DNA of 64,000 nucleotides, taken from positions 124,001-188,000 of the forward strand of contig NZ_JALHLP010000003.1 of NCBI RefSeq assembly GCF_022844465.1. Direction: 5' to 3'. The notes under the pieces were generated by a model. It was not told the DNA's origin and made no database searches. It saw nothing but the letters and a program-made list of their open reading frames with translations. Each line of letters begins with the position of its first letter. The stretch's first letter is position 1. Made by a program: the position numbers and the translations under genes. This DNA comes from Bradyrhizobium sp. Lineage in GTDB: Bacteria > Pseudomonadota > Alphaproteobacteria > Rhizobiales > Xanthobacteraceae. Shown one piece after another: positions 57,255-64,000 of the stretch.

Positions 57255-58153
57255 GCGACCTCCTTGCCGAACAGGCCGGTCGGCCGGGACACCAGCACGA
57301 TCACCATGAACAGGTACATCAGCCCTTCCGTGAACAGGGGAAAGCCGAGTGATCCGAACGAGCGGATCATGCCGATCAGGATCGCGCCGATCAGAGCCCC
57401 CAGGATAGAGCCCATGCCGCCGATAACGGTGACGATGAAAGACTCGATCAGGACCGAGAACCCCATGCCCGGTGTCAGCGAACGTACCGGCGCGGCGAGT
57501 GCCCCGGCAAGACCGGCCAGCATGCCGCCAAGGGCAAACACGCCGCCGTAGATGAGCCCGGTGTTGATGCCGAGTGCAGACACCATGCCTGGATTGTGCG
57601 CCGCCGCCCGGATCACCTTGCCGACCTTGGTGCGGGCAAGGCCGAGTCCGAGGATCACGGCAGCGGACAATGCAACGCCGATCAGGAGCAGATAATAGGG
57701 TGGCACCACGCCCCCGGCGATGAATAGCGGCGCCACCTGGAACGCCGACGGCATGCCCATCGACTTGAATTCCGGACCCCAGATCATCCGCACGACGTCA
57801 TCGAAGATCAGCACGAAGGCGTAGCAGACCAGGAGCTGCATCAGCACGTCGGCGCCGTAGACCCGGCTCATGAAGACCCGTTCGAAGACCAAGCCGAGCA
57901 AGGCGGTGCCGGCTGCGCCGCACAGCATCGCCAGCGCAAAGCTGCCCGAGAGCTGATAGGCCGTCATCGCGAAGTAAGCGCCGAACATGTAGAAGGCGCC
58001 GTGGCTGAAATTCACGACCTTGAGCACGCCGAAAATCAGTGTCAGCCCAACGGCGACGAGAAACAGCAGCATGCCGATGATGAAGCCGCTGGTGGTCTGC
58101 GTCACCAGGCAGGCGGAGCTGGCGAGGCAGCCGGTAAGCGTGTCGAGATCCAA
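57251..58153 (-). CDS. livH: Branched-chain amino acid-type ABC transporter permease (LivH)
   Basis: A 300-residue permease with about eight hydrophobic segments. GLTLIFGVLKVVNFSHGAFYMFGAY, split as LIFGVLKVVNFSHG and YMFGAY, is the LivH signature, and RAAAHNPGMVSALGIN is the coupling loop. It lies 98 nt after livK, a gap usual for a highly translated receptor gene. Confidence 0.92.
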   Translation of the reverse strand: MDLDTLTGCLASSACLVTQTTSGFIIGMLLFLVAVGLTLIFGVLKVVNFSHGAFYMFGAYFAMTAYQLSGSFALAMLCGAAGTALLGLVFERVFMSRVYGADVLMQLLVCYAFVLIFDDVVRMIWGPEFKSMGMPSAFQVAPLFIAGGVVPPYYLLLIGVALSAAVILGLGLARTKVGKVIRAAAHNPGMVSALGINTGLIYGGVFALGGMLAGLAGALAAPVRSLTPGMGFSVLIESFIVTVIGGMGSILGALIGAILIGMIRSFGSLGFPLFTEGLMYLFMVIVLVSRPTGLFGKEVA

Positions 58154-58251
58154 GGGAAGATGTCCATATGCGGCGCGCCACGATCATCGGCGCTGAAAAC
58201 GTTCGGCAACAGGCGGAGACGGCCTGGGCCGTCTCCGCTATCACCAAGCGA

Positions 58252-59511
58252 TCAGGTGTAGCCCTTGCTCTTCTTCCACTCGGCTTCTAGTTCGAAAATC
58301 GTCTTCCAGTCTCCGGCCTGAACCTGCGGCACGTAGGGCTCCTGCGGGATCGTGGTTCCCCAGCCGATCGCGTAGCCGACCAGGGTCTGATCCTCGGCGC
58401 GCATCGTGACGGTGCCGTCAGCGCCGAATGGCGACTTGATCTTCAGGCCGCGCAACGCCTCCGCAAGTTTCTTGCCATCGGCGGAGTTGGTTTTCTTCGA
58501 CGCTTCCGCCAGCAGCATGATCGCGGTGGCGTTCTCCCACGACCAGTTGGTGGGATACTCGTTGTATTTCGCCTTATAGGCGTCGCCCCAGGCCGCGTTC
58601 TCCGCGGTCGCTGGATAGGTCTTGATGTAGCGGTTGCCGGAGTGAATGCCCTTTGGCAGGTTCTTCACCACGGTCAACGCGGTGTAGTCGGCCATGTTGA
58701 CCGCAAACACCTCCATCTGGCTGAACAGCGCGTAGATATTTGCCTGGTCAATGTAGGATGTAAGGTCGCCGCCCCACAGACAAGAATACAGCGCCTGCGG
58801 TTTCGCCTGCAATATCTTCGTCACGACTTCCGTGTAGTCGGCCTGGAACAGCTTCGGCCAGGATTCGCTGATGATCTCGGTATCGGGTGCGAAACGCTTA
58901 AGGTAGGTCGTGAACTCGCCCGTGGTGTCGCGGCCGTATGCGTAGTCGGGCGCGCAGGTCGCCCATTTCTTCAGGCCTTTGGCTTTGGATATCGACGCCG
59001 CGTAGCTGCCGCCGACGATCGAGTCGTGCACGCCCTGGCGCGCAGTGCGGAACGCATTTGGGATATGCTGCTTGGGATCGGCGGTCAGCGCCGAGGTTTC
59101 CGAATTGGTGTGGATGCAGAGCACGCCAAGGTCGCGCGCCACTTCATGCACCGCGAATGCGCCCGAGGAAGCCTCAGCGTCGATCAGCAATTCGCACCCG
59201 TCGGTGTTGACGAGTTCGCGCGCGACGCGGGCGGCTTCCTGCGGCTGCCCCTTGGAGTCGCGGATCACCATCTCGATCTGACGTCCAGCCAGGCCGCCGG
59301 CGGCGTTGACCTTGTCGACCTCGATCATCACACCGTTGCGCGACGAGGTTCCGAGCTGGGCGACGCGTCCGGAAAGAATGGTTGGCATGCCGACCTTGAT
59401 GGTCTTGGCTTGCGCGCGCGCCACCCATGGCATCGCCAACGTCGCGGCGCCAGCGCCCATCATGGCCAATGTCGCGCGACGGTTCACGCCCGGTTTGCGG
59501 GTTCTCGTCAT
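58252..59511 (-). CDS. livK: Branched-chain amino acid-type ABC transporter substrate-binding protein (LivK family)
   Basis: A 419-residue periplasmic receptor. A twin-arginine-like signal (NRRATLAMMGAGAATLAMPW, then VARAQA) is followed by KTIKVGMPTILSGRVAQLGTS and the type I binding-protein fold (MVIRDSKGQPQEA and LLIDAEASSGAFAV). ATG 59511 is the second of two tandem ATG codons and has better spacing to GGAGG. It is first in the operon. The receptor is of the ABC branch often specific for aromatic acids. The ligand is unknown. Confidence 0.92.
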   Translation of the reverse strand: MTRTRKPGVNRRATLAMMGAGAATLAMPWVARAQAKTIKVGMPTILSGRVAQLGTSSRNGVMIEVDKVNAAGGLAGRQIEMVIRDSKGQPQEAARVARELVNTDGCELLIDAEASSGAFAVHEVARDLGVLCIHTNSETSALTADPKQHIPNAFRTARQGVHDSIVGGSYAASISKAKGLKKWATCAPDYAYGRDTTGEFTTYLKRFAPDTEIISESWPKLFQADYTEVVTKILQAKPQALYSCLWGGDLTSYIDQANIYALFSQMEVFAVNMADYTALTVVKNLPKGIHSGNRYIKTYPATAENAAWGDAYKAKYNEYPTNWSWENATAIMLLAEASKKTNSADGKKLAEALRGLKIKSPFGADGTVTMRAEDQTLVGYAIGWGTTIPQEPYVPQVQAGDWKTIFELEAEWKKSKGYT

Positions 59512-59614
59512 CATTTCCTCCCTGTCGGACTTGCGTTCCAAATCCCTGCTGGAGATCGTATCGCCTCCGCGACCCCAAGGATTTCAGAACAAAGGGGGTG
59601 ACGTCAAGCCAAAC

Positions 59615-59637
59615 ATGAATTACGAGTCATAATTCAT
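59615..59637. promoter_or_regulatory. 23-bp palindromic operator between the divergent operons
   Basis: ATGAATTA (59615-59622) and TAATTCAT (59630-59637) are exact reverse complements around the 7-bp centre CGAGTCA. The site lies 44 bp before the AMP-ligase start and about 100 bp before livK, in the only intergenic region shared by the two operons. A TetR-type gene is second in the plus-strand operon, so this is its likely binding site. Confidence 0.75.
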
Positions 59638-59681
59638 CAACGCACACAGCGTGCCGGAAAAGCCGGCCTTCTGAGCGGATA

Positions 59682-61178
59682 ATGGTCAATCTTTCCAGCT
59701 TCATCGCATTTCACGCCCGACGGACGCCGGATCGCTGTGCGCTGAAATACCGCGGCGAGAACGTCTCCTACGCTGAGTTCGACTGCCGTATCCGCCGGGT
59801 CGGCGGCTGGCTCGCCGCGCGCGGCATTGGCCCGGACGACGTCGTCGCCTTGCTCATGAAGAACAGCACGGCCTTTCTCGAACTGGTGTTTGCGACCAGC
59901 CATATCGGCGCAGTGCTGCTGCCGATCAACTACCGCCTGTCGGCCGATGAAGTCGGGTACATCGTGGGCAATTCCGGCGCCCGCATCCTGATTGCGGATG
60001 AAGATCTCGCTGACATCGCCGCCGGCGTCGCGCCGGTGGCGCTGCTGGACGAAGCCGCACAAATCACCGCGATGCACCTTGCGCCCGGCATCGCGCCGGC
60101 CCCGATGCATGTCAGGCGGCCGCGTGACCTGATGCGCCTTATGTACACGTCCGGCACCACAGATCGGCCCAAGGGCGTGATGCTGACCTATGAGAACATG
60201 TACTGGAAGTCGGCCGACCAAACGCTGGCGTTGGGATTGAACCCCGAGACCCGGTTGCTGGTGGTTGGCCCGCTCTACCATGTCGGCGCGCTCGACCTGC
60301 CGGGCATCGCCGTGCTCTGGCATGGCGGCATGCTTTGCATCCACCGCAACTTCGAGCCCGAGCAGGCGCTCGCCGCGATCGACGCCGACAAGCTTAACGC
60401 CGCATGGCTCGCGCCCGTGATGACGTCCGCGATCCTCACCTGCCCCGGCCGCGACCGCTACGACGTATCAAGCCTGCGATGGGCGATCGGCGGCGGCGAG
60501 AAGACCCCGGAGCTACGCATCCGCGCTTTTTCAGACTATTTCACCAACGCGCGCTACATCGACGCCTACGGCCTCACCGAGACCTGCGGCGGTGACACCT
60601 TCATGGAAGCCGGCCGCGAGATCGAAAAGATCGGCTCGACCGGACGCGCCATCGCCCATGTCGAGATCGAAATCCGCGACGACGCCGGCAATCGTCTGCC
60701 ACCCGGCGAGAACGGCGAAATATGCCTGCGCGGACCGAAGGTCACGCAGGGTTACTGGAAGGATTCGGAAAAGACCGCAGCTGCGTTTTTCGGCGACTGG
60801 TTTCGCAGCGGCGACGTCGGCTATCTCGATCGAGACGGCTTCCTGTATCTGACCGATCGCAAGAAGGACATGATCATTTCCGGCGGCGAGAATATCGCAT
60901 CCTCCGAAGTGGAGCGCGTCATCTACGAACTGCCGCAGGTGCGCGAAGTCGCCGTCATCGGCCTGCCCGATCCGCGCTGGGGCGAGAAGCCCGTCGCCGT
61001 CGTGGTGCTGGACGAAGGCAGCGCACTGGAACTGGCCGAACTCGCCACCCATTGCCGCGCGCGGCTGGCAGGCTTCAAGGTTCCGAAGCAATTGATCGTC
61101 CGCGACAGCCTGCCGCGCAACCCTTCCGGAAAAGTGCTCAAGCGCGTGCTGCGCGCCGAACTGGAATCTCACGCATGA
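59682..61178 (+). CDS. AMP-dependent acyl-CoA synthetase
   Basis: A 498-residue adenylate-forming ligase. The P-loop YTSGTTDRPKGVM (about 154-166), the AMP-binding segment YGLTETCGG, SGDVGYLDRDGF, the hinge DRKKDMIISGGENI and the C-terminal lysine motif PRNPSGKVLKR (Lys of SGK) are all present. It activates a carboxylic acid with ATP and CoA. It is the first gene of the plus-strand operon and overlaps the TetR gene by 4 nt. Fatty, aryl or cyclic acids are all possible substrates. Confidence 0.92.
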   Translation: MVNLSSFIAFHARRTPDRCALKYRGENVSYAEFDCRIRRVGGWLAARGIGPDDVVALLMKNSTAFLELVFATSHIGAVLLPINYRLSADEVGYIVGNSGARILIADEDLADIAAGVAPVALLDEAAQITAMHLAPGIAPAPMHVRRPRDLMRLMYTSGTTDRPKGVMLTYENMYWKSADQTLALGLNPETRLLVVGPLYHVGALDLPGIAVLWHGGMLCIHRNFEPEQALAAIDADKLNAAWLAPVMTSAILTCPGRDRYDVSSLRWAIGGGEKTPELRIRAFSDYFTNARYIDAYGLTETCGGDTFMEAGREIEKIGSTGRAIAHVEIEIRDDAGNRLPPGENGEICLRGPKVTQGYWKDSEKTAAAFFGDWFRSGDVGYLDRDGFLYLTDRKKDMIISGGENIASSEVERVIYELPQVREVAVIGLPDPRWGEKPVAVVVLDEGSALELAELATHCRARLAGFKVPKQLIVRDSLPRNPSGKVLKRVLRAELESHA

Positions 61179-61831
61179 CGCGATCTTCGCAGATTGCGGC
61201 CGGCAAGGTCGCCAAGCTCAACCGTGTCGAGCGCAACGCCTGGACCAAGCGCAGAATATTCGACGCCGCCACCAAAATCGTGGGCAAGTACGGCTACGCC
61301 GAAGCTTCCGTCGCCCGCATCACCGAGGAAGCCGGCGTCGCCCAGGGGACGTTCTACAATCATTTCGACAACCGACAGCAACTGCTCGATCAACTGCTCC
61401 CGAAGATCGGCATCGACATGGTTCATTTCATCCGTGAGCGCACCGGGACCGCGCATGCGGCACGGCAGGAAATCGAGCGCTTCAGCGCCTTCTTCGAGTT
61501 CATCCGCGAGGTACCGGAGTTCCTGCGCATTCTCAACGAAGCCGAGTATTTCGCCCCGATCGGCTACCAGAAGCATCTCGACAATGTCGCAACCGCCTAT
61601 GTTCGGATCCTGCGGCGCGCCCGCCAGGCCGGCGCGATCGAGGATTTCAGCGACGAGGAATTCGAAGCCATCGTCCACATGTTCATGGGCGCGCGCGGCT
61701 ATCTCAGCCGGCGCTACTCCTATGCCGACGGCGCAGTGACGGCGGTATCCGACCACGTCATCTCCGCCTACCGGAAGCTGGTCACGCGCGGGCTCTTTAC
61801 ACCGGACACGGACAACGGCCATGGGCGCTGA
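61175..61831 (+). CDS. TetR family transcriptional regulator
   Basis: A 218-residue repressor-type protein. The N-terminal HTH (about 25-75) has IFDAATKIVGKYGYAEASVA, split as IFDAATKIVGKYGY and ASVARITEEAGVAQGTFYNHF; GTFYNHF is the TetR hallmark helix end. The C-terminal ligand domain is helical. ATG 61175 overlaps the ligase stop. It also overlaps the SDR gene by 11 nt, so its level follows that of the enzymes. It probably binds the 59.6-kb palindrome and responds to an acyl-CoA or ketone. Confidence 0.9.
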   Translation: MTRSSQIAAGKVAKLNRVERNAWTKRRIFDAATKIVGKYGYAEASVARITEEAGVAQGTFYNHFDNRQQLLDQLLPKIGIDMVHFIRERTGTAHAARQEIERFSAFFEFIREVPEFLRILNEAEYFAPIGYQKHLDNVATAYVRILRRARQAGAIEDFSDEEFEAIVHMFMGARGYLSRRYSYADGAVTAVSDHVISAYRKLVTRGLFTPDTDNGHGR

Positions 61832-62594
61832 CGGTATCGTCCTCGTCACCGGCGGCAGCCGCGGCATTGGGGCTGCGACCGCCACGCTTCTGGCCGAACA
61901 AGGCCGTCGCGTGGTGATAGCCGACATTGCACCGGAACCGCTGGCGGGAACGCCGGCGATCCTGTGGCCCGCGCCGTTCGACGTCGCCGACGAGACCGCC
62001 GTCGCCAGCGGCATCGCCGGCATCGAGGCCGCGCACGGCCCGATCACGGGACTGGTCAATTCGGCGGGCGTCTTCGGCAAGATGCACCCGGTCGAACGCG
62101 TGCGGATGGATCAATGGGATCGCGAGGTCAACATCGATCTGCGCGGCACCTTCCTGGTCGCTCGCGGCGTCGGCGTTCGGATGGCCGCGCGCCGGCATGG
62201 CGCGATCGTCAACGTCGCTTCCGTGGCCGGTATGACGTCCGGCCCGATCCACGCCTATACTGCCGCGAAAGCCGGCGTCATCCAGATCACGCAGACGCTT
62301 GCCGCCGAATGGGGCCGCACCGGCGTCCGCGTCAACGCAGTCTCGCCCGGCTTCACCCGTACCGCGGCGCTGGAGGCCGGCATCGCCTCCGGCGCGCTGA
62401 ACAAGCGGTTGCTCGAAAGCCCGACCGCGCTAAACCGGATGGTCGAGCCGATCGAAGTCGCACAGGCGATCGCCTGGCTGCTATCGCCCATGAGCAGCGG
62501 CGTGACCGGAATCAACCTGCCCGTGGACGCCGGATTTATCGCCGGCTCCACCTGGGCCGCCTATGGCGGCTTGCCGGAAGCATCCGGCGCGTAG
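61821..62594 (+). CDS. Short-chain dehydrogenase/reductase
   Basis: A 257-residue classical SDR. The cofactor motif TGGSRGIGAATAT (about 8-20), NSAG, catalytic Ser in VASVAGM and YTAAK with Tyr and Lys are present; LPVDAGF ends the fold. It oxidises an alcohol to a ketone or the reverse with NAD(P). It lies 14 nt upstream of a Baeyer-Villiger-type monooxygenase, so the likely pair is alcohol to ketone, then ketone to ester. Confidence 0.92.
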   Translation: MGADGIVLVTGGSRGIGAATATLLAEQGRRVVIADIAPEPLAGTPAILWPAPFDVADETAVASGIAGIEAAHGPITGLVNSAGVFGKMHPVERVRMDQWDREVNIDLRGTFLVARGVGVRMAARRHGAIVNVASVAGMTSGPIHAYTAAKAGVIQITQTLAAEWGRTGVRVNAVSPGFTRTAALEAGIASGALNKRLLESPTALNRMVEPIEVAQAIAWLLSPMSSGVTGINLPVDAGFIAGSTWAAYGGLPEASGA

Positions 62595-62608
62595 CGAGGA
62601 TCGAAAAT

Positions 62609-64000
62609 ATGAACGTCGAGCTGCCGCGCACCAAACCCGATCTGTCTTCGGCCATCGCCGAGGGCGATATCCGCGTGCTGCTGATGGTGCTGGTTCACAT
62701 GACCGGCGACGAGCGCTGGCTTGAGTCCCCCTTCAAGCCGAAGCGCGACGTGCGCTTGATCCCGGATCCGCAAGCCGGTCTGCCCGCGGAAGTCCAGACC
62801 AAAATCCGCGCCGCCGTGCTGAAGCTGTTCGAGAACGGTGCGCCCGAACCTGTCGTCACCGATCCCGGCGATGAACTGATGCTGAAGATGATGCGCGCCA
62901 CGCTCGGCGAAAACGTCGCCTCGGAATATGCACCGCTGATGCGTGAGGAAATGGGCTTCGTCCCGCGCGAGGCGCGCTGGACCGTGCCGCCCTCCGGAGA
63001 AAAACTGGCACGCCAGCATGTGCTGATCGTCGGTGCCGGCGTCTGCGCCATCGCGCTCGGCGTTGCCCTCGGACGGCTCGGCATTCCCTACACCATCGTC
63101 GAGAAGAACGACGAGCTTGGCGGCACGTGGTACGTGAACCGCTACCCCGGCTGCGGCGTCGATACGCCGAACCACTCCTATTCCTTCTCGTTCGGCGCAC
63201 GCAATCCGTGGACGCGCTATTTCGCCCAGCGCCAGGAGTTGCTCGACTATTTGAAGAAGGTCGCGCTCGAATACGACATCAGGGAGCATCTCCGCCTCAA
63301 TACCGAACTGACGTCGTCGCGCTGGGACGAAGGCAAACGGCGCTGGGTCTCGACATTGAAGACCGCCAACGGCGAGGAGACGTTTGAATCGACCACGCTG
63401 GTCAGCGCGATCGGCCAGCTCAACGACCCCTCGCCCGCGCATTTCAGGGGCGAGAAGGATTTCAAGGGCCTGATGCTGCACTCCGCACTGTGGTCCGACA
63501 ACATCAAACTCGACGGCAAGCATGTCGCCATCATCGGCACCGGTGCAACCGCGATGCAACTGGCGCCGTCGATCGCCGACCGCGTCGCGTCGCTGACCGT
63601 CTATCAGCGGACCGCGCAATGGGCCCGGCCGGTTGCGGGATATTCCGACCCCATTACCGAGGGCGCGCAGTGGCTGCTCGCCCACCTGCCGTTCTACGTG
63701 CAATGGTATCGCTTCAACATGTTCTGGCGATATGGCGACGGCCTGTTGCCGTTCCTGCGCAAGGACCCGAACTGGCCATATCCCGATCGCGCCGTGAACA
63801 AGGGCAACGACCGGCATCGCGAGGAGCTGACGGACTTCATCCGGTCCGAACTAAAGGACCGCCCAGACCTGATCGAGAAATGCGTGCCGACCTATCCGCC
63901 CTACGGCAAGCGCATCCTGCTCGATAACAACTGGTTCAAGACTCTGACGAAGCCGAATGTCGAGCTGGTCACCGACACGATCGATCATTTCGAAAAGGAC
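62609..64000 (+). CDS. FAD-dependent Baeyer-Villiger-type monooxygenase, 4-hydroxyacetophenone monooxygenase-like (partial)
   Basis: The frame is open from ATG 62609 to the window end (464 codons so far). An N-terminal extension of about 130 residues (GDIRVLLMVLVHMTGDERWL) resembles that of 4-hydroxyacetophenone monooxygenases. Then come the FAD Rossmann motif VGAGVCAIALG, GGTWYVNRYPGCGVDTPN, the fingerprint FKGLMLHSALWS (FxGxxxHxxxW, followed by Ser instead of Pro or Asp) and the NADPH site GTGATAMQLAP. It inserts oxygen next to a ketone, producing an ester. The upstream SDR and the ligase fit this role. The true end is outside the window. Confidence 0.85.
   Translation, partial: MNVELPRTKPDLSSAIAEGDIRVLLMVLVHMTGDERWLESPFKPKRDVRLIPDPQAGLPAEVQTKIRAAVLKLFENGAPEPVVTDPGDELMLKMMRATLGENVASEYAPLMREEMGFVPREARWTVPPSGEKLARQHVLIVGAGVCAIALGVALGRLGIPYTIVEKNDELGGTWYVNRYPGCGVDTPNHSYSFSFGARNPWTRYFAQRQELLDYLKKVALEYDIREHLRLNTELTSSRWDEGKRRWVSTLKTANGEETFESTTLVSAIGQLNDPSPAHFRGEKDFKGLMLHSALWSDNIKLDGKHVAIIGTGATAMQLAPSIADRVASLTVYQRTAQWARPVAGYSDPITEGAQWLLAHLPFYVQWYRFNMFWRYGDGLLPFLRKDPNWPYPDRAVNKGNDRHREELTDFIRSELKDRPDLIEKCVPTYPPYGKRILLDNNWFKTLTKPNVELVTDTIDHFEKD

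Noticed and set aside
62561..63817. Minus-strand frame of about 418 codons at the window end
   Set aside because: It is antisense to the Baeyer-Villiger-type monooxygenase, which has FAD and NADPH motifs and stays open to the end.

Overview
The window looks like a chromosome segment from an alphaproteobacterium of the Bradyrhizobium/Rhodopseudomonas group. The sequence is GC-rich, transporters of the TctC/Bug and Liv types are abundant, there are three family III CoA-transferases, a GcrA-like protein and a phasin are present, and two kinds of intergenic repeat resemble those I know from that group. This assignment is inference; no rRNA or tRNA gene was seen.

Layout. (1) 0-2.5 kb: end of a surface-polysaccharide locus (capsule-type protein, GT2 glycosyltransferase, UDP-glucuronate decarboxylase). 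(2) 2.7-6.7 kb: a CoA-transferase, then mtnP-mtnA divergent from a class II aldolase, the gene set of a 5-methylthioadenosine 'DHAP shunt'. (3) 6.7-19.6 kb: a tripartite tricarboxylate transporter locus (TctA, TctB, two near-identical TctC) with two serine-glyoxylate-type aminotransferases, a GntR regulator, a fused FAD/Fe-S hydroxyacid dehydrogenase and GlcG. This suggests uptake and oxidation of a 2-hydroxy acid feeding glyoxylate and amino-acid exchange. A collagen-like lipoprotein sits inside. (4) 19.6-22.5 kb: a crotonase and a bis-MGD molybdoenzyme, followed by 435 bp holding two gene fragments. (5) 23-36.2 kb: a molybdenum-hydroxylase island with an isoquinoline-oxidoreductase-type pair, a CoxMSL-type trio, a cytoplasmic ModA-like protein, a Crp/Fnr regulator, a luciferase-like monooxygenase, a PuuE-like deacetylase-fold hydrolase and a two-component flavin monooxygenase. 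The set would suit catabolism of an N-heterocycle, but the substrate is unknown.

(6) 36.3-45.7 kb: a decayed prophage in two blocks. The first has a GNAT protein, a terminase broken after its Walker A domain, a lower-GC cassette of three exported or membrane proteins, and overlapping micro-ORFs. The second has an S24-type repressor, a divergent GcrA-like gene and three matching operator dyads. The blocks flank a phasin, an FMN hydroxyacid dehydrogenase and a CoA-transferase. (7) 45.7-50 kb: a membrane-anchored GH3 hydrolase, a truncated DUF4173-like gene and a two-component system. (8) 50-64 kb: a divergent catabolic regulon. The minus-strand operon is livKHMGF, CoA-transferase, crotonase, MaoC, CitE-like lyase and thiolase. 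The plus-strand operon is AMP-ligase, TetR, SDR and a Baeyer-Villiger-type monooxygenase that runs off the window. A perfect-arm 23-bp palindrome lies between them and is the likely TetR operator.

All identities come from reading translations and motifs by eye. No database search was possible, so substrate assignments are inference.
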